Below the pieces are notes generated by a model. The model made no database searches and was not told the DNA's origin. It saw only the letters and a program-made list of their open reading frames with translations. From JAEYFP01 sp047602645 (GTDB lineage: Bacteria; Bacillota; Clostridia; Lachnospirales; Lachnospiraceae), in the NCBI GenBank assembly GCA_047602645.1, contig JASGGU010000001.1, forward strand, positions 156,354 through 220,353: DNA of 64,000 nt, in the 5' to 3' direction. The translations under genes were made by a program, and so were the position numbers. Shown in pieces: positions 1 to 10,500 of the stretch (position 1 is the stretch's first letter; each line of letters begins with the position of its first letter).

Positions 1-210
1 TATCTGCGCGTCTACCGCCTACAAGCTGCTCAGAAAATGTTGATGGAGACGCTGCTGCCTATCACAACCATTGCGAATAAAATCGGATATGAAAACCCCA
101 ACAAATTCAGCTCCGCATTTAAGGAATTATACGAGGTAAAACCAAGTGACTTTAGAAAGTGTGTCCGTTTGGATAGGGAACAATCCGTTTGGAGTGGCGG
201 GGAAAATTGA
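1..210 (+). CDS. AraC-family transcriptional regulator, C-terminal fragment (5' end outside window)
   Basis: The window opens inside a reading frame that runs 69 codons to TGA at 208-210. The peptide holds the second helix-turn-helix of an AraC/XylS DNA-binding domain: the segment ITTIANKIGYENPNKFSSAF and then the FKELYEVKPSDFRK end match the usual recognition helix and closing P-x-x-[FY]-R pattern. The N-terminal ligand domain lies outside the window. It ends 64 bases before an ECF transporter cassette on the same strand, a common arrangement for a local activator, so it may regulate that cassette (inference). The ligand cannot be told from this fragment. Confidence 0.85.
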   Translation, partial: YLRVYRLQAAQKMLMETLLPITTIANKIGYENPNKFSSAFKELYEVKPSDFRKCVRLDREQSVWSGGEN

Positions 211-274
211 TTTGATTTAGAATATCCTCTGTTAGAGATAACTAACTACTGCAATACATAAGGAGGATTTCCAA

Positions 275-880
275 ATGGAAAAAGAAAAAGCAGCATCCAC
301 AAAATTATCTGTCAAAGATGCGGCGACGATTGGTATTTTTTGTGCCATTATGTTTGTCGTGTTCATGGCATACTCTATGATCACAGGCGCTTCTCTGTTC
401 TACTCTATGATTTTTAATGCCGCCGGCTCCGCACTGATCCTTGCCCCTTTCTATACTTATATGAGCATGAAGGTAGGCAAGCATGGCCCTGCATTCCTTT
501 ACAATCTCATGTGGGCCGTTATCGCCGGCCTTATGATGGGGCCGTTTATGATTCCGTGGTTCTTGGGCGGCGGTATTGTTGCAGAGCTCGTCATGCGGGG
601 GAAAGGCAGCTATCGTGACATTAAGCGGGTCACAATTTCTTGGGTTATCATCGCACTTGTTCGTGCCGCACACGGCATGGCGGAAATCTGGTTTTTTCAA
701 GATGCGTTTCTTGCCTCCGGTGTCAGTGAAGCACAAATCCAAATTCAGACCCAATATTATACGGATGCCAAATGGGTGATTTTGAGCTTAGGTGCAACTG
801 CTATCCTTGCCGTTCTCGGGTGCATGATCAGCAATAAGCTGATTGTCAAGCACTTTAGAAAGAGTGGGGCAATCAAATAA
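275..880 (+). CDS. ECF transporter substrate-binding (S) component, Trep_Strep/MptD-like
   Basis: A 201-residue integral membrane protein with about five hydrophobic segments after a short charged N-terminus. It resembles the Trep_Strep (TIGR02185-type) family of putative S components of energy-coupling-factor importers. An AAGGAGG-type ribosome-binding site lies about 8 bases before the ATG. The next genes encode a T-like membrane protein and a double ATPase, so the three should form one importer with its own energising module. The substrate is not known for this family and nothing here identifies it; a vitamin, metal or small metabolite would be typical for ECF systems. Confidence 0.8.
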   Translation: MEKEKAASTKLSVKDAATIGIFCAIMFVVFMAYSMITGASLFYSMIFNAAGSALILAPFYTYMSMKVGKHGPAFLYNLMWAVIAGLMMGPFMIPWFLGGGIVAELVMRGKGSYRDIKRVTISWVIIALVRAAHGMAEIWFFQDAFLASGVSEAQIQIQTQYYTDAKWVILSLGATAILAVLGCMISNKLIVKHFRKSGAIK

Positions 881-885
881 AGACT

Positions 886-1566
886 ATGGACATACAATTT
901 GATTTCCGAACAAAACTGCTTGTCATAGCCTTTACAATGTCGCTTGTGGCTGTACTCACAAGCGACATTTTGATATACACACTGATGATACTTCTCAGCG
1001 TGTACTTAGTGCTGCAAGGGTTTGGCAGGCAGACAGTTAAGTATGCGATTATTTATTGCATATTTATTGTCCTTCGGCTGTTTTCCGATGAAAATGGAAT
1101 TACGATTTTAATGCCGGAAATGTTTCTGTTTATGGTGCTTCGCATCATGCTTATGGTGATGGCGGCACAGCCTGTCATCGGTATGCCCCCCGGGGAAGCC
1201 GTTGCTGTATTCAAAAAAATTCATGCCCCGGATGAGATTGCGTTGCCGATTACATTCATGCTGCGTTTTTTCCCAACAATACGAAGCGAGTTTGCGGATG
1301 TATTCGCATCCCTGCGTTTGCGGGGATTATTGTCATGGAAACATCCGCTGGACGCTGCGGAGTACCTTATCACTCCTGTTATCTTTCGGTCGTCCAGAAT
1401 TGCGGAGGAATTGGCGGCATCTGCGGAAAGCCGGGGTATTTCTAATCCTGGGCACCATACTTGCCGAAGAAAGATCAAATTTCGCAAAAGGGATTGGGCC
1501 ATGTGCGTGATTGCGCTTATCGTAACAATAGCTTATTTTATTTTGGAAAGGAAGGTGTCATTATGA
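886..1566 (+). CDS. ECF transporter transmembrane (T) component, EcfT/CbiQ-like
   Basis: This 226-residue membrane protein has several N-terminal hydrophobic segments, a cytoplasmic region, and a final hydrophobic segment near its C-terminus. Around residues 143-153 the segment FASLRLRGLLS resembles the coupling helices (A-x-x-x-R-G) by which EcfT proteins contact the ATPases. It starts 5 bases after the S-component stop with no clear ribosome-binding site of its own, so translation is probably coupled. Its stop overlaps the start of the ATPase gene. It should be the scaffold that passes ATPase movements to the S component. Confidence 0.8.
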   Translation: MDIQFDFRTKLLVIAFTMSLVAVLTSDILIYTLMILLSVYLVLQGFGRQTVKYAIIYCIFIVLRLFSDENGITILMPEMFLFMVLRIMLMVMAAQPVIGMPPGEAVAVFKKIHAPDEIALPITFMLRFFPTIRSEFADVFASLRLRGLLSWKHPLDAAEYLITPVIFRSSRIAEELAASAESRGISNPGHHTCRRKIKFRKRDWAMCVIALIVTIAYFILERKVSL

Positions 1567-3044
1567 ACAAGGTTGATGCACAGAAAGCTGCCGTTTCTTT
1601 TGAAAATGTCACTTTCCAATATCCAGGGGCAGACCGCCCCAGTGTTACAAATATCAATCTGGAAATAAAATCTGGCGAGTTTGTCGTTTTTACAGGCGGC
1701 AGCGGTTGCGGAAAAACAACGCTTACCCGAATTATCAATGGACTGGCCGAAAAATTCTATGAGGGCGACTTGACTGGAAAGGCAGCTCTTTTTGGTCGTT
1801 CTATTTCTGACTATCCGCTTTACGAGGTCGGAAAGATTGTAGGATCTATCTTTCAAGACCCAAAGAGTCAATTCTTTGCCAGTATCACAGAGGACGAAAT
1901 TGCTTTCGGTTGTGAAAACTATGGAGTTTCCTTTGCTGAATTGAATGATAGGGTTTTGAGGTCAGCTCGAAAAATTAACGGCGATGCGCTGTTGGGGAAA
2001 CAAATATATCCCATGTCCAGCGGAGAAAAACAGAAAATCGCGGTTGCTTCGGTGAATGCTGTTAATCCCCAAATCTATGTGTTTGATGAACCATCTGCTA
2101 ACTTGGATATGTTTTCAATTGAAGCCCTCAAAAAGCTCATGCAGGAATTAAAGGCAGAGGGGCATACGGTGCTGGTTGCCGAGCATCGTTTATACTATCT
2201 GGCAGAATTGGCAGACCGCTTTTTCTATGTAAAAAATGGCAGGATAAAAACGGAATGGCCGGCTCCTAAAATCCTAAGTTTAAGCGAAACAGAGCGCAGG
2301 GACATTGGAATACGAGCTACGAATCTGAGTAATATCAGAATGAATAGCTCCGTACGAAAAAAGGAAAAAGAAACCTTGTCTGTTGAGGGCTTATCCTTTT
2401 CTTATCACAAGAAACCTATTCTAGAAGAGATTTCTTTCAAGGTATACGCTGGTGATGTGGTTGCTGTCATCGGGCATAATGGTGTTGGAAAAACGACTTT
2501 ATCAAATATTCTATGTGGAATCCAAAAAGAAAAATCTGGAAAAATTCTCTTTAATGGCAAAAAAGTTGCACCGAAAAAGAGAAAACAAGCTGCCTACTTT
2601 GTTATGCAGAATACAGACTGTCAACTATTCGGGGATAGCGTTGTAGAGGAACTTCGCCTAAATCGAAAACACGCCGATGAATCGCAGCTTGAGGAATTAC
2701 TAAAGCTATATGATTTGTTTGACTGGAAAGACTGCCACCCTGCCACTTTGTCAGGCGGTCAGAAACAGCGCTTGACGCTGGCGGTATCGGACCTAATAGA
2801 TACGCCGGTTTTGATTTTGGATGAGCCGACCAGTGGCCTTGATTTCCGAAATATGCAGCGGATTTCCAATCATCTAAAATCACTGACTCAAAAAGGAAAG
2901 TCGGTTTTGGTGATTACCCATGATTTTGAATTTGCCGCTATGACTTGCAATCGGGCGATACATTTTAGAGATGGGCAGCATATAGATGAATTTTCTTTGC
3001 AGGGGAATTTATCGAAACTACATGACTGCTTGATGAAGCAATAA
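1563..3044 (+). CDS. ECF transporter ATPase, two ABC domains in one polypeptide
   Basis: The protein has 493 residues and two complete ABC ATPase domains in tandem. Walker A motifs are GGSGCGKTT and GHNGVGKTT, signature motifs MSSGEKQ and LSGGQKQ, and Walker B motifs VFDEPSANLD and ILDEPTSGLD. Most ECF systems use separate EcfA1 and EcfA2 subunits; here both are joined, as in the YkoD/MtsA type. The ATG at 1563 is chosen because GGAAAGGAAGG lies just upstream and the family alignment begins there; an in-frame extension back to 1461 has no support. The start overlaps the end of the T-component gene, so the three genes form one operon. Confidence 0.9.
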   Translation: MNKVDAQKAAVSFENVTFQYPGADRPSVTNINLEIKSGEFVVFTGGSGCGKTTLTRIINGLAEKFYEGDLTGKAALFGRSISDYPLYEVGKIVGSIFQDPKSQFFASITEDEIAFGCENYGVSFAELNDRVLRSARKINGDALLGKQIYPMSSGEKQKIAVASVNAVNPQIYVFDEPSANLDMFSIEALKKLMQELKAEGHTVLVAEHRLYYLAELADRFFYVKNGRIKTEWPAPKILSLSETERRDIGIRATNLSNIRMNSSVRKKEKETLSVEGLSFSYHKKPILEEISFKVYAGDVVAVIGHNGVGKTTLSNILCGIQKEKSGKILFNGKKVAPKKRKQAAYFVMQNTDCQLFGDSVVEELRLNRKHADESQLEELLKLYDLFDWKDCHPATLSGGQKQRLTLAVSDLIDTPVLILDEPTSGLDFRNMQRISNHLKSLTQKGKSVLVITHDFEFAAMTCNRAIHFRDGQHIDEFSLQGNLSKLHDCLMKQ

Positions 3045-3152
3045 TTTTGCGAACATATTCATGTTGATTTGTGCTATAAATTTAGAAATATTCGTTGATA
3101 TTTACATGTATATATGATGTGCTATAGTCGGAATCTTAAAGGAGGTCTGATT

Positions 3153-4413
3153 ATGTATCGGAAAATTATGAGTTTTTTAGAAGTGTGGAAAGAAAGCAAA
3201 CATCGTAAGCCTTTAATTTTGCAGGGAGCAAGACAAGTTGGTAAAACGTATTCCATTTTGGAGTTTGGTCGGACCCAATATGAAAATGTCGCTTATTTCA
3301 ACTTTGAAACCAGTCCAAAACTGAACGAAACTTTTGAGGAAAACATCAGTCCGGATTATCTGCTCCCAATTCTGTCGCATATTGCAGGGCAGACAATAGT
3401 TACTGAAAAGACGCTGATTGTATTTGATGAAGTGCAGCTTTGCGAAAGAGCCTTAACAAGCCTGAAATACTTTTGCGAGGACGCTCCGGATTATCATATT
3501 ATCACAGCGGGAAGCCTGCTCGGTGTTGCGGTTAACAGAGCAAAGTTTTCATTTCCTGTCGGTAAAGTTGACATGAAAACTCTGTACCCTATGGACATAG
3601 AGGAATTTATGCTGGCCTGCAGCGAAGGCGGCCTTGTAAATCGGATTAAAAAATGCTTTGAGGAAGATACACCTTTACCGTCAGTATCTTGTTGTTGGCG
3701 GTTTGCCTGAATGCGTGATGAAGTTTGTACAGACAAAGGATTATATCCTTGTTCGGTACACGCAGGACACGATTTTGACGAGTTATCTGAATGATATGAG
3801 TAAGTATAATAATTTGAATAAAATCAAGAAAACCAGACTTGCTTATGATAATATTACCGTGCAGCTCTCAAAGAAAAACACTCGTTTCCAATATAAGCTG
3901 ATAAAGAAAGGCGGCAGAGCTTCCGAGTTTGAGAATGCGATTGAATGGCTTTGTCTTGCCGGTATTGTATCACAGGTATATAAGGTGGAGCATATTAAGA
4001 AACCTCTTGAAAACTACCGTGATATTGATACATTCAAAATATATGTGTCGGATCCGGGGCTGCTTTGTGCAAAAAAGGATTTAGCGGCAAACGATATCCT
4101 CTATATGGTTGGGGAAATCAATGATTTCAAGGGCGGCATGGCGGAGAACTATGTCAATGTGCAGCTCTCTGTTAACGGCTACCAAACTTACCATTGGGAG
4201 TCCGAGCGCGGAGCTGAGATTGATTTTGTCATTCAACGAGATGGTCAGCTGATTCCCATTGAGGTCAAGTCGGCCGACAACACGAAAGCTAAGAGCTTAA
4301 GGGTCTATATGGAAACTTACAAACCTGCTTATGCGATCAAGCTCTCCGCAAAAAATTTCGGCTTTGAGGGCGGTAAAAAGACGGTTCCGCTTTATGCCGC
4401 TTTTTGTATCTGA
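3153..4413 (+). pseudogene. AAA ATPase of the DUF4143 family, broken by an internal frameshift/deletion
   Basis: Two overlapping frames together make one ATP-binding protein of the archaeal-ATPase/DUF4143 type. The first (3153-3710) has the Walker A loop GARQVGKT, Walker B-like IVFDEVQ and a sensor region, behind AAAGGAGG. The second (up to 4413) has the DUF4143 region and the C-terminal nuclease-like segment with EIDFVIQ and PIEVKSAD. The frames meet at about 3668-3685, where CACCTTTACC could serve both the end of one conserved stretch and the start of the next (HLYRQYLVVGG). About eight or nine residues normally found here appear to be missing. Such proteins are often orphan or toxin-antitoxin-like ATPases of unknown role. 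Without a sequencing error it should be inactive. Confidence 0.8.
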
Positions 4414-4562
4414 ATGAAAGCTCTGGGCTGTCGGAGCCGTGAGAGAATATAATTGGGTAAGCCAAGATTTTTAGTTACAATTTTGTAATCGAAGCCATAA
4501 ACTTGAAAATGTCTGCTATTGTTAATAGTTGTTATGACAATATAAGGAGGCATTTTTATATT

Positions 4563-7500
4563 ATGAAAAAAACGGTAAAACGGGCGTGCTGTCTGTTACT
4601 TTCGGTATGTATGATGATGACGATGCTGCCGACATCAGTGTCGGCCGAAATGACAAATATGAATTCCGGGGCGGCGGTAACGGCTGAAACCGCAGAAATT
4701 AGGGATATAGATTTTGGTGTGATATCGGACGACGAAAAGGAAATAACCGGGGCGGTCCCCGCAAGCGGCATCAGCGAGAACGAGGTTCCGGCGGAGTCCG
4801 GTGACGTATCAGGGAATGTACTGGCGGCTGTGTCGTCAAATATCGCGGATCCGCCGCTTTCAGACGAGGGCAGTGCCGGCGGTGAGATTACCGCATTTAC
4901 AGAGCTGAGCGAGGAACTTCGTTTTCAGCGCGGGGAGAAACCCGCCCTTCCCGAAAGCATAGAGGGTGTGATCGGTAATGAAACAAAGGAAATCCCGGTG
5001 ACATGGGAGAGCGAAACGGATACGACCCAGCCGGGACTTCATGCGTTTGCCGCGAAGGTCGGCGGGAATGATACGCTTGCCGGGGGATTGGAAACACCTA
5101 CCATTGCTTTTGTGTGTACGTCGGCAGGTGCCGCTGTGCTGCGTATGGCCCGGATGGCGGGCGCTGTATCTGCAGATTCGATTGAAATTTCCACAGCGGC
5201 GCAGCTTGCCGAGGTTGCGGCGATGACTAACGCGGGAAAGCTGGAGTTACTTGTGACGGGCAGCAGCGAGAACCGGGTTTCTTTGAAGCTGATAAAGGAT
5301 CTTGACCTGTCCGCCTATCAGAGCGGGGAGGGATGGATTCCGATTGGTATATCCCCAAATTCGTTTGATGGGGGCTTTGACGGCGGCGGCAAAACAATTA
5401 CCGGATTGAAGATTAACCGGCCGGCCGTGAATGAGCAAGGGCTGTTCGGTGTGATCGGCAATGAGGGTGTGGTCGAAAAGCTCGGCGTGAAAGACGTCAG
5501 CATTACCGGCAAGCAGATGCTTGGAGGCATAGCGGGAAGAGTGCACGCCGGAGGTACTGTGCAAAGCAGCTTTTCCGCCGGCCGTGTGGCGGGCGACGGG
5601 GATATCGGCGGCTTGGCAGGATTTGTACAGGGTACCGTGCAAAGTTGCTACTCATCAGCCGATGCAGTCGGGGTAAATGGAGTGGGCGGTATAGCGGGAA
5701 GAGTTACCGGAATACTAAAAAACTGCTATGTTTCCGGTGATATTGCGGGTTCCTATAATATCGGGGGAATTGCGGGAACTGCCGGATACGGCGGCAGAAT
5801 AAATAACTGTGCGGCTTTGAATCTAAGTGTGACCGGCAATGCCGGCGATTCGGGAAATGTCGGCCGTGTGACGGGATTCAAGGATGCGGGTGCCGAGACT
5901 GCCGACAATATTGCCTACGAGGGGATTGACTGTATAAGTCTCGGCGCCGCCGCTGATAACGGTGAAAGCAAAACGCTTGCGCAATTAAAAGCAAATAATT
6001 TTTTCCAGACCTTGTTTTCTGATGATCCGGCATGGACCTACGGCGCCGGTAAGCTGCCCGGCTTCGGTGCCGCCATTTCTATGCCGGATTTTCCGGTGGG
6101 ACAGTATTTTGCGGGAGAAGGAAAATCCTATAAACCTTACCAGATCAGTACCCCGGCTCAGCTCGCCAAATTGGCGGAACTTGTTAATGAGGGTACGTCA
6201 CCTTATGCAGATCAGGATTGTTACTATTTATTGATGAATGATATTGATCTCGCGGAATATGGAAAGGGATGGAATAACCGAAAGGGCTGGATTCCTATCG
6301 GAAAGGATATATCCCACGAGTTTCAAGGTAATTTTAACGGAAACAATAAAGTAATTACCGGTTTATATATCATGGATACGTCGGTCACTCAAGTCGGTTT
6401 GTTTGGGATCATGAGCGGCACCGTAAAATCTCTCGGTGTGGAAGGGGCGGAGGTTACCGGATGGATGATCGTAGGCGGCCTGGCCGGAGCGGTAGACTAT
6501 GGCAAGGTGTCGGGATGCGCGGTCACGGGGCAAATTACCGCTACAACCAATACCGTCGGCGGCATTGCGGGAAGTCTGTCCGGACTGGATGCCAAAATTC
6601 AGAATTGCTATTCGGCGGCCGATATAAACAGCAGAGGCGGTTATGCGGGTGGAATCGTAGGAAGAACGGGAGGATCGCAGAACCCTTCTATAATCAGCTG
6701 CTGCACTACGGGAACGGTGTCTGCCTCCGGTGGTTATGCGGGCAGCGTGGTCGGCAGTCTCAGCGCAGGTAAGGTTTCAAACTGCGTATCATTAACCGAA
6801 TCGGTCAGCGGTAAAGATCCTAACATCGGGAGGATTGCCGGAGCAAATAATCCCGGTACGCTTGCCGATAATATTGCATTTGAGGGAATGTTACTGACGG
6901 TAGACGGAATTGCCAAGACCGGTGTGGGGAATGACGGTGCGCATATAGACGGAATCGGAAGGACGGCTGAGGAGCTGAAGACGGCAGGCGGCTTCCCCAC
7001 GGCACTGAAACAGTATGAATGGACTTATACGGAGGGCAGGCTGCCGGCTCTTGCCTGCATGAGGGATGTATCACTGCCTCGCTACATCAGCGGGAATCTA
7101 TTTGCGGGCGGCAGCGGTACGGTTGAAGCGCCTTATGAAATAGCGACTGCGGCTCAGCTGGCGAAACTGGCGGAGCTTGTAAATACAGGGGTATCTCCCT
7201 ATGCGGATGCCGGCAGATATTATCTGTTGACCGGTAACCTCAATCTTTCCGCCTATGCAAACGCGGACAATGGAAGCGGCTGGACACCGATCGGCAGCAG
7301 TACGAATGAATTTCGGGGAAGTCTGGACGGGAACGGCAAAACAATTACGGGGCTTGTAATCAAACGTCCCTCAAGCGGGGAACAGGGACTGTTTGGGGTC
7401 ATCGGCGGAGGAAGTGTGAAAAACCTCGGTGTGATCGGGGCTGAGATTAGCGGAGCGGAAAAGTCCGGAGGATTGACCGGAATACTCAATGGCGGTGAAA

Positions 7501-10500
7501 TAACAGGCTGTTTTGTTACCGGTAATGTCGGCGGTACGAATTCATCAGGCGGAATAGCGGGGAGCATGAGCGGCGGCTCTGTTCAAAACTGCTATACCGC
7601 TTCTGCTGTAAGCGGAAATGAAAAGGTCGGCGGGATTGTGGGAAAGGTTTCTTCCGGCAGCGTACAAAACTGCTATGCGGTCGGCAGTGTCGGAGGAAGC
7701 ACTCATGCGGGAGGTCTGGCAGGGTCTGTAGAATCTTCCGGAACAGTGAAAAGCTCGGCGGCACTGAACGTTTCTGTCGGCGGAGCGCATTCTGTCGGAC
7801 GTGTGGCCGGCAGCGGCAGCACACTTCTTGATAATTACGCGTTCAGCGGCATGACGGGCGGACAAAGCAGCAAAACGGGGAGAGGTACGGACGGTGCGGA
7901 CATTGACGCCGCGGGAGCGGTCAGCGCTGCTTTTTGGACGCAGGCATCCAACTGGGGGAACTCTGTCTGGGACAGCTCCGTCTGGAATATTTCCGCAGGC
8001 AGGCTTCCGACCTTAAAGAAGGCGGGAGACAATCAGGTAAGCGAGCCGGGCATTTTCCTTACCCCTAAAAATGCCGCATACTTTCGGATAACGGAAATAG
8101 AGGTCAGCTATGCCCATACAGGAAATCCGGTTATGCCGGTTCCCGTAGTAAAATTCGGAACAAAGGTACTTGAAAAAGATGTGGATTATACAGTCGTTTA
8201 TCAGGATCATACTGAAATCGGAAACGCGCGGGTGACGATTGCCGGAGTCGGCAACTACACAGGTGAAAGGACGGTGAATTTCCTGATAACGGATGATAAT
8301 CCTGATATTGCGGTGGTTGATGCGGCAAAGACCGCAGCCGAGCAGGCAGTCTATGCCTCGACAACGCAGCAGGCACATGCGGCGGAAGCGGCAGTGAAGG
8401 ACTATGTGAAGGAGATTGCGGAGGCAGCGGTGGGAAACAGTCAGGTGACGGTCACCGTAAACAAAGTTGATTATGTCGCACCTGCGGAAGGAGACGGGGA
8501 TAACCCTTCCGGTACAAACGGCAGCTATACCTTTACGATCAGTTTGGAAAAAGGAGGACAGAGACAGACAACCATGCAGAAGACCGTCACGATTTCTGCC
8601 GCGCCTTATACGGGGAATTCGAATGCTCTGGTGCTGGAGGTGGCCAAATATATGATTATAAGTTCTTTGGGCACCAATATAATTTTTGTTGAAAATGGGG
8701 CGGATCAGGCGGCAAAGACCGCAGCCGTACAGGCCAGTGTAAATCAGGTAATTCATGACAACAGCAGTATAGCCGGCGTTGCGGCAGTGATCACCTATAG
8801 CGGAAATCCGGATAATTATGAGATTGTACTTACTAGGGGCAGAACAAGTAATCCCTTTACCCTTTCGATTGTGATTATGGAAGTGCCGGATTTGGATGTG
8901 ATAACAGTCGGTAATGCAAAAACTGCGGCGGAAAGTGCAGTCTATAGCAATATGACGCAGGCAGGGGCATCTGGTGAGGCCGCTATAGTGAATGCACTTA
9001 AGACGGCTGCCGAGGGGGCGGTGAATGACAGTACTGTGAGGGTGGCAATTAATAAATTGGGATATATGGCCGCGGAAGCCGGGGATGCCGATGCACCGGA
9101 CGGCATGAACGGCAGCTATACCTTTACCGTGACCGTGGAAAAGGGAGTACAGAGCCAGACAACCGGTCAAAAGAGCATTACGATTACGGCCGCGCCATTT
9201 GCGGGTATCTCCAACGCAGCGGCGGTTGCCGCGGCAAAGGCGGCAATCGGTAATGGTACGGTTTATGTTCAGATCGGTGCCGATCAGACGGCAAAAACGG
9301 CGGCGGTGCAAAGTTATATCGACAATCAAATCCGTGTGGCTGCAGATACTGCGGGTGTAACGGCTGTTGTGACATATGGAGGCGGCAGCAGCTATGATGC
9401 GGCAATCTCTAAAGGCAGTGCCAGAGACAGCAAGGGTCTGATTATCATGATAGCAGAGCGGGAAGATCCCGATATGACGGCAGCTGCCAAGGCGAAAAAC
9501 GCGGCGGAGGGAGCAGGCTATCGCAGTATGACACAGGCGGAGGCAGCAGGCGAGGCAGCAATAGCCAATGCATTGAGGGCGGCTGCAGAAGCGGCAATTG
9601 GGGACAGCAGTGTAGGGGTGCTGATCAATAAGACAGACTATACAGCCGCGAGGGCGGGAACCGCCGATGTGCCAAACGGTACAGACGGCAGCTATTCCTT
9701 TACCGTGACTGTCGTAAAAGGAGCCATCCGTCTGACTACCGGCCAAAAGCAGATCGGCATCAGAGCAGCCGTTTATCAGGCGCCTCCGGCAATTCCGGAG
9801 ACTCCCGCGGCGCCGGCACCCTCGGCGGCAGCTCCGGCTTCATCGGCGGCATCACCGGCCTTATCGGCGGCAGTGCTGGCAGCCTCGGTGCCGTCTTACG
9901 CTTCCTCGGAAATAGTGATGCAGGGAACAACGGCGGAACTGACCGAAAATACCCTGGGCGGACTTGTGAGGGCAGGTGTCGAAAGTCTTGTAATCAGAGG
10001 CGGACCTATCATGCTGACACTTGATTATCAAGCTCTTCAGGAAATGCAAAAACAAAGTACCGGTAATATCAGGATTGTGTTTACTCCTCAGCGAAGGCTG
10101 TCTAAGTCGGCAAAAGCTGCAGTCGGCAAAAGACCGGTGTATGATATTACGGTAAGCGATGGATCGGGCAGAGCAATCACTGATCTGGGCAGCGGCACGG
10201 CAGCTGTGGCAATTCCTTACTTACCCCAGAAGGATGAAAATATGGGAGCGTTGTATGCTGTGTATGTGGATACGAAAGGAAAGGCAGTTCGCATAGCAGG
10301 TTCCGTTTATGACCAAAACAGTGCGAGCATGTTATTCACAACTTCTCATTTTTCCGTGTATGGAGTCAGCTGCGGTACTTTAGACAATAAATATAAGGAC
10401 ATCAGCAGTCATTGGGCAAAAGAAGCAATTGATTATGCGGCCGGACGGGGATTGCTGTCAGGCGGCAGAAACGGAAAGTTCCGTCCTGATGACCCGATTA

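Noticed and set aside
4503..4562. Upstream ATG of the surface protein
   Set aside because: It would put 20 polar residues before a typical signal peptide. GGAGG lies between this ATG and the one at 4563, fitting only the latter.
8013..9746. A 577-codon open frame on the minus strand inside the surface-protein gene
   Set aside because: It lies exactly opposite the Ala-rich repeats of a clear plus-strand gene. Codon bias there (GCG, GCA, GGC) leaves few stops on the other strand. The peptide is rich in Cys, His and Arg without any domain, and has no ribosome-binding site.
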